From: an uncultured Clostridia bacterium | GTDB lineage: Bacteria > Bacillota > Clostridia > Oscillospirales > Acutalibacteraceae | DNA: 8,112 nt | Reading direction: 5' to 3' | Assembly (NCBI GenBank): GCA_945926705.1 | Contig: CAMEMA010000032.1 | Span: 1 to 8,112, forward strand | In this document: positions 1-6,976 of the stretch, piece by piece | Layout: the number at the start of each line of letters is the position of its first letter | Numbering within the stretch: the first letter of the stretch is position 1 | Notes under the pieces: generated by a model | The model's database searches: none | Told to the model about the DNA's origin: nothing | The model's input: the letters and a program-made list of their open reading frames with translations, nothing else | Position numbers and translations under genes: made by a program

Positions 1-427
1 TATCTATATCCCTGGCATTAAAAACAAGACCACTATTCTTAAGTCTAACAGAAACGTAACCGCTACCTGAGCTTGATGTTGGAGCAGTCTGATGTTGCCA
101 TGCCTGATTCATTTGTTTTGTATTTCGCGTCCCAATATCCATAAGACCAAAACGTATACTACATTCCGGTCCATTAGCCATGATTAATGTTGACTCAACT
201 TCAAAAACAATACACGGACTATATGATGCAGACATATTTCCGTCTGATGTCGGTAAAAGTATACAAGGATATTTGACTGAATTTATTGCATAAGCAACAC
301 TACCAAATACCTTTTCCATAGCAGGTTTTACACAATTTTGAACAACGTCCCCCAGTGTTGCCTCTGGATTATCTTCGCAGTACTTTGCAGTATTAGCATA
401 TGATTGTTGATTATTTATTATACTCAT
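1..427 (-). CDS. Unrecognised tail-region protein, N-terminal part (142 aa, runs off the left edge)
   Basis: An open frame starts at ATG 427-425 and runs through the left edge with no stop, giving 142 residues beginning MSIINNQQSYANTAKYCEDN. I do not recognise it. An N-terminal acidic/helical part (about 1-50, DNPEATLGDVVQNCVKPAMEK) is followed by beta-type sequence (CIVFEVEST, 72-80; SIRFGLMDI, 90-98), a flexible T-S-S-S-G-S-G linker (117-123), and another strand (YVSVRLKNSGLVF). Cysteines occur at 17, 32, 55, 72 and 89, many for a phage structural protein. There is no signal peptide or membrane segment. Strong ribosome binding and one-base overlap with the fibre gene suggest roughly matched production, so it may be a fibre partner, a fibre chaperone, or a second host-binding protein. 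This is inference from position. Confidence 0.8.
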   Translation of the reverse strand, partial: MSIINNQQSYANTAKYCEDNPEATLGDVVQNCVKPAMEKVFGSVAYAINSVKYPCILLPTSDGNMSASYSPCIVFEVESTLIMANGPECSIRFGLMDIGTRNTKQMNQAWQHQTAPTSSSGSGYVSVRLKNSGLVFNARDID

Positions 428-1857
428 TATTCTACACCTCCTGAATACATTGTGTTATTTTGTTGGCTAACTTCAGTCGCACCTATTTCTATATAATTAG
501 CCGGTCCAGATGAACCACCTATCGCATCACATGGAAATTCAAGTTCTATATATAAATAAGTAGGATTTGTTACACCATTTTTCTTTGCAATAATAGCCGG
601 TTCCCATTCGTCATTAACAGACTTCGCGGATAAAAATGATGTTCCGTCAAATGTTAGTTGGAAAGTTTCAGGATTTCCCATGCTATCATATGTCAATCCT
701 TGAAAAGCACAAGGTAACGGTTTGATAGAACACATCCTAGCATCTTTTTTCGGATAGTTTAATGAACAATTATATATATATTCAAGTCTAGCCTTAGCAT
801 TATATAATGGTAAGTATACGTAACTAAAACTAAAATTTGTAAAATATTGCATAACAATTGGTGCTAGAATACTCGGGTCAATTCGTAATGAGGATAAACT
901 CAGTTCATCCATCTTATCTTCACTATAAGATTCTTCGAATTTTAATCTGATTCCGATTTTGCAATAATTACCGGCTGTATACATTGAAATATAAGTATCT
1001 GTTGGAGATATTATACTTAAAATTTCACGATTTGTACCAGTTTTATCGACCCAAATAGGAAATAACCCATGTAGGTAATTCCTCCAATCCTTATCTTTTG
1101 ATGCCTGCCATAATTTATAGAAAAATGGCATCGAGGCTCCGCCTTTTAGGGTTGTCTTTAAAATAACATCTTCTGAACCGTCAATGCTTGTTGTTCCTTG
1201 TAAATCTCCATCAAACGATAACTTGAATGGTTTCTTTAGTTTTGTAGATATTTCAGATGACTTAACTTTCTTATCTTTATCTGGTGTATTATCTACCAGT
1301 TCAAGTCCAATCTGTTCTTTTGTCACGTTGTGAGGATTATTCTTATTGATTATATGAGAAGAAAATCCATCTGTAACAATCACACCGGATGGCAGATATC
1401 CAAATATCTTTGAATCTTTCATCGTTATTGTAGCGATTGTTTGCTGATATATTGTTCCATCGCCATCCCATATGTTCTGTTGTAGCAAAGCAGGGGCTGG
1501 CGGATTTCCACTCTGAGTTTCATCGCCTTTTTTAACTTTAACTTCTACACTTTCCAACCCACTTACGGAATCTTTTTTGTACTCTACGATAATAAGGTCT
1601 TTCCTATAAACTGAAGGCCCAAGTGACTCAAATGTGAGGTCTATTGGGTCCTCAATCATAAATTCAATGCCTTGAAATACCCCAATTCCTGTGCCAACTT
1701 TTGCAGTAAGGTCTCCAGTTATTGAAATGTCAAAATTACTGCCCCAAGGTAGCTTATACAATGTATTTCTTCCTAACAAGGAACCATTTAGTACCCTCTC
1801 ATCAAGTGAAGTTACGTGGGCTTCCCCTGTCTTTCCTGTTATTATTCTCTCTGCCAT
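427..1857 (-). CDS. Baseplate / tail fibre protein, putative host-binding (476 aa)
   Basis: The gene lies after the tip protein, where Gram-positive siphophages encode baseplate and receptor-binding proteins. The N-terminal half looks like a clostridial phage structural protein: residues 1-125 begin MAERIITGKTGEAHVTSLDE and continue through strands to a KKGDETQSGNPPAPAL segment. Residues 174-193 carry NPHNVTKEQIGLELVDNTPD, a variant of the NPHxVTKxQVGLxNVDNTxD motif common in trimeric tail fibres, and 215-231 read FDGDLQGTTSIDGSEDV, another fibre-type strand motif. Residues 244-476 are not recognised; they are aromatic-rich, contain five Cys (299, 364, 376, 383, 443), and are the likely host-contact part. 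There is no visible enzyme motif. The gene ends TAA and shares one base with the following ATG (TAATG). Exact family is uncertain; fibre/baseplate role is fairly secure from motif and context. Confidence 0.75.
   Translation of the reverse strand: MAERIITGKTGEAHVTSLDERVLNGSLLGRNTLYKLPWGSNFDISITGDLTAKVGTGIGVFQGIEFMIEDPIDLTFESLGPSVYRKDLIIVEYKKDSVSGLESVEVKVKKGDETQSGNPPAPALLQQNIWDGDGTIYQQTIATITMKDSKIFGYLPSGVIVTDGFSSHIINKNNPHNVTKEQIGLELVDNTPDKDKKVKSSEISTKLKKPFKLSFDGDLQGTTSIDGSEDVILKTTLKGGASMPFFYKLWQASKDKDWRNYLHGLFPIWVDKTGTNREILSIISPTDTYISMYTAGNYCKIGIRLKFEESYSEDKMDELSLSSLRIDPSILAPIVMQYFTNFSFSYVYLPLYNAKARLEYIYNCSLNYPKKDARMCSIKPLPCAFQGLTYDSMGNPETFQLTFDGTSFLSAKSVNDEWEPAIIAKKNGVTNPTYLYIELEFPCDAIGGSSGPANYIEIGATEVSQQNNTMYSGGVE
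435..442 (-). promoter_or_regulatory. Strong ribosome binding site of the last gene, inside the fibre gene
   Basis: The minus strand reads AGGAGGTG, 7 nt before the ATG at 427-425. It is encoded by the Ser-Gly-Gly-Val codons at the fibre C-terminus. Together with the TAATG overlap it makes the start of the following gene clear. Confidence 0.88.
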
Positions 1858-1859
1858 TA

Positions 1860-3743
1860 TTACACCTCATATTCTACTTTGATATCATTTTCATTTTCAA
1901 TCGTAACAATTTTTTTCTTAACTGGTTGCCAAGCTTGGATTCCAGTTATATTCTCACGTGCTCCAATTATATCTCCAATATCATAAGATATTGTAGCATT
2001 TGTTTTCAATTCAATTGTAAAGGATTTGTTTAATTCTGTCAAGTGCTCTATTCCACTATGAACAAGTGTTTCAAAGTTATCAATTGTCTTTCTAAAATAT
2101 TTACCCTGTTCATATTGTGGAAAACTTCTTCTTTTTTCTAGTTTATATACTCCTTTATCGTCGTGTATTGTTATGAAATCAGGATAGTTTGCTTTTGTTG
2201 CATAATAATACTTATTTTGCTCAAACTTTGGGGCAACTGTTTTATCTACCATTTTATAGTAAGTTTTTTTGTAAAAATCGGGGGCAAAAGTATCCGTAAA
2301 TTTCGTATAGAATTGATTCTTAATCCACTTTGGATGCTGACCTTTATCTTTATTATATTTACGTGTATAATATTCAAGTTTTCCTAACTGCTGATATTGA
2401 CCATACATCGTAAGAACATAGTATGAATCCCAGTTTGTATTCCAGTCACTAGGCTTATGCGTCTGCCACTCATACCTATCTTTAGATACACCCTCAGCCG
2501 GTTTATACAAAATCTGAGTACCGTCATTGAATTGATAATAATAACTTGAATAGTTATCTTTCCAGTCATTAGGTCTATCAATGACTTTTTCCGGATTGTT
2601 TGAAGTTGTCACACCTACTGCTGGAATATAATTATCCCCATCAAGTTCAAAATAACTAGCATATGTTGTAGCCCAGTTAGGTGGTTCTGTATTCAGCAAC
2701 GCATACTGGTCAATCAAATCTGATGATATATTGATATATTCCCAAACACCAGGTGAAGTTTCTTTTAATGTATAATAGTCAGAATAATTTGAAGCCCAAT
2801 CTGCTGGCTGTGATGTAAGTTGTTGATAGTAGTCCTCATATACTGTCTCATTTTGTGTATAACTTCCATTTTCCAACTTATAATATTGCTCATATACGTC
2901 AAACCAATTATCTGGCATTTCTGTGAGTTCTTTATATTTCTCAACTGGGGATGCACTTGGATAATCATATATCTGACATATTTCATCTTTCCCGGATAGA
3001 AGTTTATACGTGTTATCGAGTACATAATCACTATCCTCATATGGTGGGTCATTAACAAGATAAGGTTGTATGAATCCATTTTCATTTGTATATAATGAAA
3101 TAACTTTTCTATCATTCAATTCGCCTTGACCTAGGCATAATAAATGATTTACGCAGTTTTCTTTGTTTCCAATGGTAAAAAGTAACTGCGAGGAATCAAG
3201 TTCTTGTTCCTCTGAATAATTGCTTACAGTTTTTATCGTAACCTTTATCTTACCATTATGCCAAATAAGAATCAATTTAGCATTAACTGTGGATAGCATT
3301 TTAATCATTCCATCATAGATATACTCATATCGGAATTTGAATGAATCAATATAGATTGATTCTGCTTCTGTGTCAAATTCAAAATAATCTAAAAGATTAA
3401 AACCTGCTAATATATCAATGAGTATATTCAATGCATCCCCTGTGACTGTTCTATAACCATCCGGACCGTTTGGATATATAACATAGCTATTAAGGAATCC
3501 GTGTGGAGTTCTTCCTTTATACGTCATATTTGAGGATGTTGTGGAAACTATACGTTCATCAATGAATCCCCCATATTCAGTTCCATCCATATATACTATG
3601 GCATCATATTCTATTATGTTGTCCTTTGAAAGCGGAACTACAAGCTCGAAGTTATTCTCGTCCGAACCATATGCAAGGTCCATTGTATAATCTTTCACTA
3701 CACCGATATCTTTCTTTTGTGAATCAGTATATATCAAGTCCAT
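1860..3743 (-). CDS. Tail-tip protein, Gp37-like/Tal-like, with aromatic repeat insertion (627 aa)
   Basis: The gene follows Dit, the usual place of the tail-associated tip protein. Residues 1-235 and about 555-627 read as the two ends of a Siphovirus Gp37-like (ReqiPepy6 type) hub protein: the N-terminus has DLIYTDSQKKDIGVVKDYT and FELVVPLSKDNI, then YGGFIDERI (57-65) and KGRTPHGFLNSYVI (76-89), and the C-terminus has ISYDIGDIIGARENITGI (585-602) followed by PVKKKIVTIENENDIKVEYEV-like strands. Between them, residues about 277-552 are rich in Trp, Tyr and Pro and consist of tandem units (P-x-x-W-x3-Y-x2-YY, then a shorter P-x-W/F-x3-x-YY form). Such aromatic repeats often make sugar-binding or spacer surfaces, so contact with cell-wall polysaccharide is a reasonable inference. 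No peptidase or lysozyme motif is visible. The start is fixed by AAAGGAG 9 nt upstream. The TAA stop is 2 nt before the fibre start. Confidence 0.8.
   Translation of the reverse strand: MDLIYTDSQKKDIGVVKDYTMDLAYGSDENNFELVVPLSKDNIIEYDAIVYMDGTEYGGFIDERIVSTTSSNMTYKGRTPHGFLNSYVIYPNGPDGYRTVTGDALNILIDILAGFNLLDYFEFDTEAESIYIDSFKFRYEYIYDGMIKMLSTVNAKLILIWHNGKIKVTIKTVSNYSEEQELDSSQLLFTIGNKENCVNHLLCLGQGELNDRKVISLYTNENGFIQPYLVNDPPYEDSDYVLDNTYKLLSGKDEICQIYDYPSASPVEKYKELTEMPDNWFDVYEQYYKLENGSYTQNETVYEDYYQQLTSQPADWASNYSDYYTLKETSPGVWEYINISSDLIDQYALLNTEPPNWATTYASYFELDGDNYIPAVGVTTSNNPEKVIDRPNDWKDNYSSYYYQFNDGTQILYKPAEGVSKDRYEWQTHKPSDWNTNWDSYYVLTMYGQYQQLGKLEYYTRKYNKDKGQHPKWIKNQFYTKFTDTFAPDFYKKTYYKMVDKTVAPKFEQNKYYYATKANYPDFITIHDDKGVYKLEKRRSFPQYEQGKYFRKTIDNFETLVHSGIEHLTELNKSFTIELKTNATISYDIGDIIGARENITGIQAWQPVKKKIVTIENENDIKVEYEV
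1863..1868 (-). promoter_or_regulatory. Ribosome binding site of the fibre gene
   Basis: The minus strand reads GAGGTG, 5 nt before the ATG at 1857-1855, and overlaps the last codons and the stop of the tip gene. Only 2 nt separate the TAA stop (1862-1860) from the ATG. Confidence 0.75.
2088..2333 (-). repeat. Short aromatic repeats (P-x-W/F/Y-x4-Y/F-Y/F) in the tip protein
   Basis: The region encodes residues 471-552. Cores are PKWIKNQFY (P471), PDFYKKTYY (P488), PKFEQNKYY (P505) and PQYEQGKYF (P542). The first three are exactly 17 residues apart; the fourth comes 37 residues later. Each has an aromatic at P+2 and an aromatic pair at P+7/P+8. The cores resemble the P-x-W/F-x-x-G/N-K-YY segments seen in many Firmicutes phage structural proteins (family-level memory, not checked). 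Confidence 0.75.
2409..2915 (-). repeat. Five Trp/Tyr repeats (P-x-x-W-x3-Y/W-x2-Y-Y/F) in the tip protein
   Basis: The region encodes residues 277-445. The five unit cores are PDNWFDVYEQYY, PADWASNYSDYY, PPNWATTYASYF, PNDWKDNYSSYY and PSDWNTNWDSYY, with the key Trp at 280, 316, 357, 394 and 434, so the spacing is 36, 41, 37 and 40. The core is constant while the linkers differ in length and sequence, often with an ENGSY- or DGDNY-like turn. This suggests beta hairpin modules duplicated and then diverged. Confidence 0.82.
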
Positions 3744-4576
3744 AATGGTCTACTCCTTTCTACATAAGCAGTCAGCCTAAATACTAAAGGATACATATTA
3801 TCTTCAAATAATACGGTAGTTCTTCCGTCTTTGCATTTTATCCTCTGAAAAATATAATTATCTTTATCACGTAGATAAAATAAATTTTCAAAGGAACCAT
3901 CTTTTTTTCGTTTTTTAACGGTTTTTTCTCTTGAGTCAATGATAAGAACTTCTCCGGAGTTCACGGTTGCAAATACACGGTAAATATGACCTCCAATTAT
4001 TATAGATGGGTCTGCCGCTATGCCATAGATTTCAAGTTTAAAATCAAAATCGCTTATGGAATCAGTTCTAAATATTGTCTGGGAAGATTCATCTGCATAA
4101 TCATAAGGGAAATCATACGGGAAATCTTTTCCTTCTTTTGTAGTACCGCCTATTCCAAAATTCTTAACTACTTCCTTATACCAACGTCCTTTTCTGCTTA
4201 GTATTCCCAACTGAACTTTCTGCAATTTTCTGTATGCATCCCAGCTTGAAAAAATCTCTTTATTGATATTGCAAAGAAGATAATAATCATTGAAGTATAA
4301 TCTACCTTCCTTGCTATCAAGAACATCTTTCTCATAGGCTCTGTAAAATTTCTCCATTATCTTGTTGACTTCATCCCTGGACTTAGCAAGAATAGCCAAG
4401 TCCAAAGTTTTCTGAATATCCTGCATTTCAAAGCTTGTGATGACTGTACTTGAAGTATCTTTTTTATTCCACTCATGACTAAAAATGTCGCTAGTTTTTA
4501 ATGCACGAATATTTCCGTTCAACAGGTTTATTTCTTTATTTTCGCTATTAACATAAGATAATCTATTCACTATCAT
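3734..4576 (-). CDS. Distal tail protein (Dit), Sipho_tail family
   Basis: The 280-residue protein matches the Dit/Sipho_tail family, whose hexamer closes the distal end of the tail tube and is the hub that carries the tip protein and the host-binding apparatus. The N-terminal half (about 1-135) would form the ring domain. The linker region carries the characteristic aromatic motif DFPYDFPYDYAD (151-162), made partly of a tandem FPYD duplication visible in the DNA near 4095-4126. Residues about 175-280 fit the C-terminal galectin-like beta domain. The C-terminus is ERSRPLWT, a common Dit ending. Position directly after the tape measure gene is the canonical one. The start overlaps the tape measure stop (ATGA), and the TGA stop lies 10 nt inside the next gene. 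Residues 221-225 are a basic KKRKK turn, probably a surface loop. Confidence 0.9.
   Translation of the reverse strand: MIVNRLSYVNSENKEINLLNGNIRALKTSDIFSHEWNKKDTSSTVITSFEMQDIQKTLDLAILAKSRDEVNKIMEKFYRAYEKDVLDSKEGRLYFNDYYLLCNINKEIFSSWDAYRKLQKVQLGILSRKGRWYKEVVKNFGIGGTTKEGKDFPYDFPYDYADESSQTIFRTDSISDFDFKLEIYGIAADPSIIIGGHIYRVFATVNSGEVLIIDSREKTVKKRKKDGSFENLFYLRDKDNYIFQRIKCKDGRTTVLFEDNMYPLVFRLTAYVERSRPLWT
3753..3759 (-). promoter_or_regulatory. Ribosome binding site of the tip gene, inside the Dit gene
   Basis: The minus strand reads AAAGGAG, 9 nt before the ATG at 3743-3741. It is formed by the codons of the Dit C-terminal ERS residues, so the conserved Dit tail (ERSRPLW) also encodes the next gene's ribosome binding site and start codon. 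Confidence 0.8.
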
Positions 4577-6954
4577 AAGCTAGCCAACCCCCTCTCTACT
4601 AGTCTTCCAAATTGTTTCTCACCGACATATATACCAAGATTGGATTTCTTTATTGCATCTACCATAGAATTTGTCAAACCACTCTTTGCCATATTTGTGT
4701 TGGCAATTACTTCATTTTGTGCCGAAAGTGTAAGTTTAGATATACCACTATCTAAATCACGTTGTATCTGTCCAAATGGGTCTACATCTTCATATCCAAC
4801 GACAACTCCTTCAGCAACGTATTTTCCGACTTGTTCTCTCATGACTTTGGATGGGGAGTGTATTCCAAATATTCCTTTGAATTTGTCAACAACCCAATCT
4901 TTAGCACTCTTCGCTTTATCTCCAATATAGGAGAAAGCTTTAGAGAATCCATCTCCTATTCCTTTTATCAGGTCTTTTCCGATATTCACAAACTCGCCAA
5001 CATAACCTTTAAATGCACTAATAATTCCAGTAACAATGCTTACAACACCTTTTCCGAGTGCTACAAGCATTCCAGGAAGATTCTTAAACAATGAGACAAT
5101 TAAGTCAAACCCGACTTTTACCATTTTGAATTGAAGTTTCATCAAGCACTTAGCTATAGAGAAGATAATTTTAGGAACAGCAGCTAATATTTTTGGAAGT
5201 GCTTTAGATATTGCTTCAATTAACATAGTAAATATCTGAATTCCTGCCTCAAATATATCATCACTATTACCAGTCAATGTACCTGATATAGCATCTACAA
5301 TTTGTGGGATTGCATTTACAAGTGCTATAATAATCTCAGGAAGTGCGTCTAATATCGCCATGAATAAAGTTATGCTTGCCTTAACAATTTCAGGTACAGC
5401 AGTTATAAGTAAAGTGACGATTGATTGTATAATTTTAGGCAAATTTTGAACAATAGCCTGAATTACCTGTGGTATAGCATCAACCAATCCCATTAGTAAT
5501 GAAACTCCGGCTTGTACGATTAAAGGTAATGCCTCCATCAAACCATTCGTGATACTCGTTATTATTCCGGGTAATGCATTAAGTATTGATTCGATTATCT
5601 GTGGTAGAGCTGCAACAATCCCATTAACCAATTGAACAAGTCCTTCTATAAGTATTGGCAATGATTGAAATAGAGCGTCTATCAATGCTGGTATCAAATT
5701 TAGAAATCCTTCTACAAGTATTGGAAGCACTTGGGGGAGTGATTGTATTATTAGTGTGAACATATTAACAATAGCAGTTATTAGAGTTGGAACATTTTCC
5801 ACCAAAGTATCAACGATGAATTTTATTATCGTTGTGATAAATGATGTCAAGCCTTCTGATGAAGATTGTGACATTTGAAGAAGACCATTAACAAGGAATT
5901 CAATCAACTGCCCTGCCGCTTCTAATATTTGAGGTAAATTAGCACTTATCGCAGTTCTTAATCCTTCTATTATTGAACCAGTAAGCTTTGTTATGGTATT
6001 TATTATATCTGGAAGACCGCCTACAATGTATGCTACGACTTTTTGAACCAAAGGAGGCAAATATTCTGTTATAGCTGACCCTAATGTTTCAACGATTGTC
6101 TTAATACGTGGAATCAAGTTAGACGCAGCTGTTCCTACTGATGATATTAACTGGTCTAACGTAGCTTTTACTCTTGAATCATCTCCTGTTCCTAAAGCGG
6201 TCAAGAAGTTTTCCCAAGATGCCTTTGCCATATTCATAGAACCCTCAATTGTACTTCCAGCTTCTTTAGCAGACGTTCCAGCTATTCCTAACTGAGTTTG
6301 AGCCTTGTGTATCGCCTCAATCATTACATCAAAAGAAGCGACTGTCTCAAAGTTTCCTTTTTGCCCGACCGTTACCTTCTCATTAAGAATACCCATATCA
6401 TTTATAAGTCGAGCCATTTCTGTTTTAGTTCCACCATAACCCAACTTTAAGTTATCAAGCATAGTGAAATTACCTTTTGCGAATCCTTGATATGCGTTCT
6501 TAATAAGTTCAATATCAGTTCCCATTTTATTGGCATTATCTGACATATCAATAATTGCTTTATCTGCTAATTTTGCCGCTTTTTCCGTATCCCCGCCTAA
6601 ACCTTGTAACAATGAAGCACTAAATGAAGTTGCAGTTTCCATATAGTCATTGGCTGACATCTGTGCTGTCTTATAAGCATTGTCAGCATATTGTTGAAGT
6701 TGTTTACTCGATTTTTTGAAAAGTGTATCAACACCACCCACTAATTGCTCATATGATGCATATGCCTTTGTGGATGCAGTTGTTACTCCTGCTATTGCGG
6801 TAGTCACAGAACCTATTGCCACAGCGGTTCCTTTTATAGCAACTCCTGCCGCTTTTCCTAATCCGCTCTTTAATGAGCTACCAAGGGCATTGACACCTTT
6901 CTCTGCCCCACTTCTGTCAAGGTCAGTTTCAATCGTTACTTTTCCATCTGCCAT
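4573..6954 (-). CDS. Tail tape measure protein (793 aa)
   Basis: This is the longest gene and a typical tape measure protein, the scaffold around which the tail tube is built and whose length sets tail length. At the usual ~0.15 nm per residue, 793 residues would correspond to a tail of about 120 nm (inference). Residues 1-30 are charged (MADGKVTIETDLDRSGAEKG), 31-60 form a Gly/Ala/Val-rich hydrophobic stretch, and 66-250 are the conserved core of the TP901/PhageMin_Tail type (YEQLVGGVDTLFK at 68-80, DNLKLGYGGTKTEMARLI at 167-184). Residues 300-630 are a long hydrophobic Leu/Ile/Val region with repeated LPxII-like segments, including four 44-residue units at 389-564. The C-terminal part has the common motif FGIHSPSKVM (696-705). 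No lytic transglycosylase or NlpC/P60 peptidase domain is visible. The gene ends in TGA, overlapping the Dit start as ATGA (4576-4573). Confidence 0.96.
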   Translation of the reverse strand: MADGKVTIETDLDRSGAEKGVNALGSSLKSGLGKAAGVAIKGTAVAIGSVTTAIAGVTTASTKAYASYEQLVGGVDTLFKKSSKQLQQYADNAYKTAQMSANDYMETATSFSASLLQGLGGDTEKAAKLADKAIIDMSDNANKMGTDIELIKNAYQGFAKGNFTMLDNLKLGYGGTKTEMARLINDMGILNEKVTVGQKGNFETVASFDVMIEAIHKAQTQLGIAGTSAKEAGSTIEGSMNMAKASWENFLTALGTGDDSRVKATLDQLISSVGTAASNLIPRIKTIVETLGSAITEYLPPLVQKVVAYIVGGLPDIINTITKLTGSIIEGLRTAISANLPQILEAAGQLIEFLVNGLLQMSQSSSEGLTSFITTIIKFIVDTLVENVPTLITAIVNMFTLIIQSLPQVLPILVEGFLNLIPALIDALFQSLPILIEGLVQLVNGIVAALPQIIESILNALPGIITSITNGLMEALPLIVQAGVSLLMGLVDAIPQVIQAIVQNLPKIIQSIVTLLITAVPEIVKASITLFMAILDALPEIIIALVNAIPQIVDAISGTLTGNSDDIFEAGIQIFTMLIEAISKALPKILAAVPKIIFSIAKCLMKLQFKMVKVGFDLIVSLFKNLPGMLVALGKGVVSIVTGIISAFKGYVGEFVNIGKDLIKGIGDGFSKAFSYIGDKAKSAKDWVVDKFKGIFGIHSPSKVMREQVGKYVAEGVVVGYEDVDPFGQIQRDLDSGISKLTLSAQNEVIANTNMAKSGLTNSMVDAIKKSNLGIYVGEKQFGRLVERGLASL
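4588..4594 (-). promoter_or_regulatory. Ribosome binding site of the Dit gene, inside the tape measure gene
   Basis: The minus strand reads GAGGGGG, formed by the codons for Glu-Arg-Gly near the tape measure C-terminus (residues 787-789). It ends 11 nt before the ATG at 4576-4574, somewhat far, so stop-start coupling through the ATGA overlap probably adds to initiation. Confidence 0.6.
5263..5790 (-). repeat. Four 44-residue hydrophobic repeats inside the tape measure protein
   Basis: The region encodes residues 389-564. Prolines recur exactly 44 residues apart in three registers: P389/P433/P477/P521, P407/P451/P495/P539 and P462/P506/P550. Within the clearest units the spacing runs 18, 11, 15 residues. 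Each proline is followed by a run such as QIIESILNAL, QVIQAIVQNL or EIIIALVNAI. 44 is four times 11, matching the hendecad periodicity known for helical tape measure repeats. The first unit lacks the third proline (residue 418 is Leu) and carries extra prolines at 411 and 422, and the DNA copies are diverged, so the duplication is old. Confidence 0.8.
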
Positions 6955-6963
6955 TATATAATC

Positions 6964-6970
6964 TCACCTC
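6964..6970 (-). promoter_or_regulatory. Ribosome binding site of the tape measure gene
   Basis: The minus strand reads GAGGTGA, 9 nt before the ATG at 6954-6952. It sits in the short gap after the Gp15 TAG stop and supports the chosen start. Confidence 0.8.
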
Positions 6971-6976
6971 TTTTTT

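Noticed and set aside
1691..2387. Open frames on the plus strand of about 60-110 codons (also at 3986-4201, 4640-5094, 6716-6961 and 7501-7791)
   Set aside because: They lie antisense within well-supported tail genes, lack good ribosome binding sites, and encode low-complexity hydrophobic sequences typical of antisense reading of AT-rich DNA.
2384..3115. Two minus-strand open frames (2384-2581 and 2765-3115) inside the tip gene
   Set aside because: They are alternative-frame readings of the repetitive aromatic region, rich in Ile and Met, with no ribosome binding site and no family resemblance.
6955..6976. Possible terminator or promoter in the 22-nt gap before the tape measure gene
   Set aside because: The A-run on the minus strand (T-run on plus) is not preceded by a GC-rich hairpin, and the gap is filled by the ribosome binding site.
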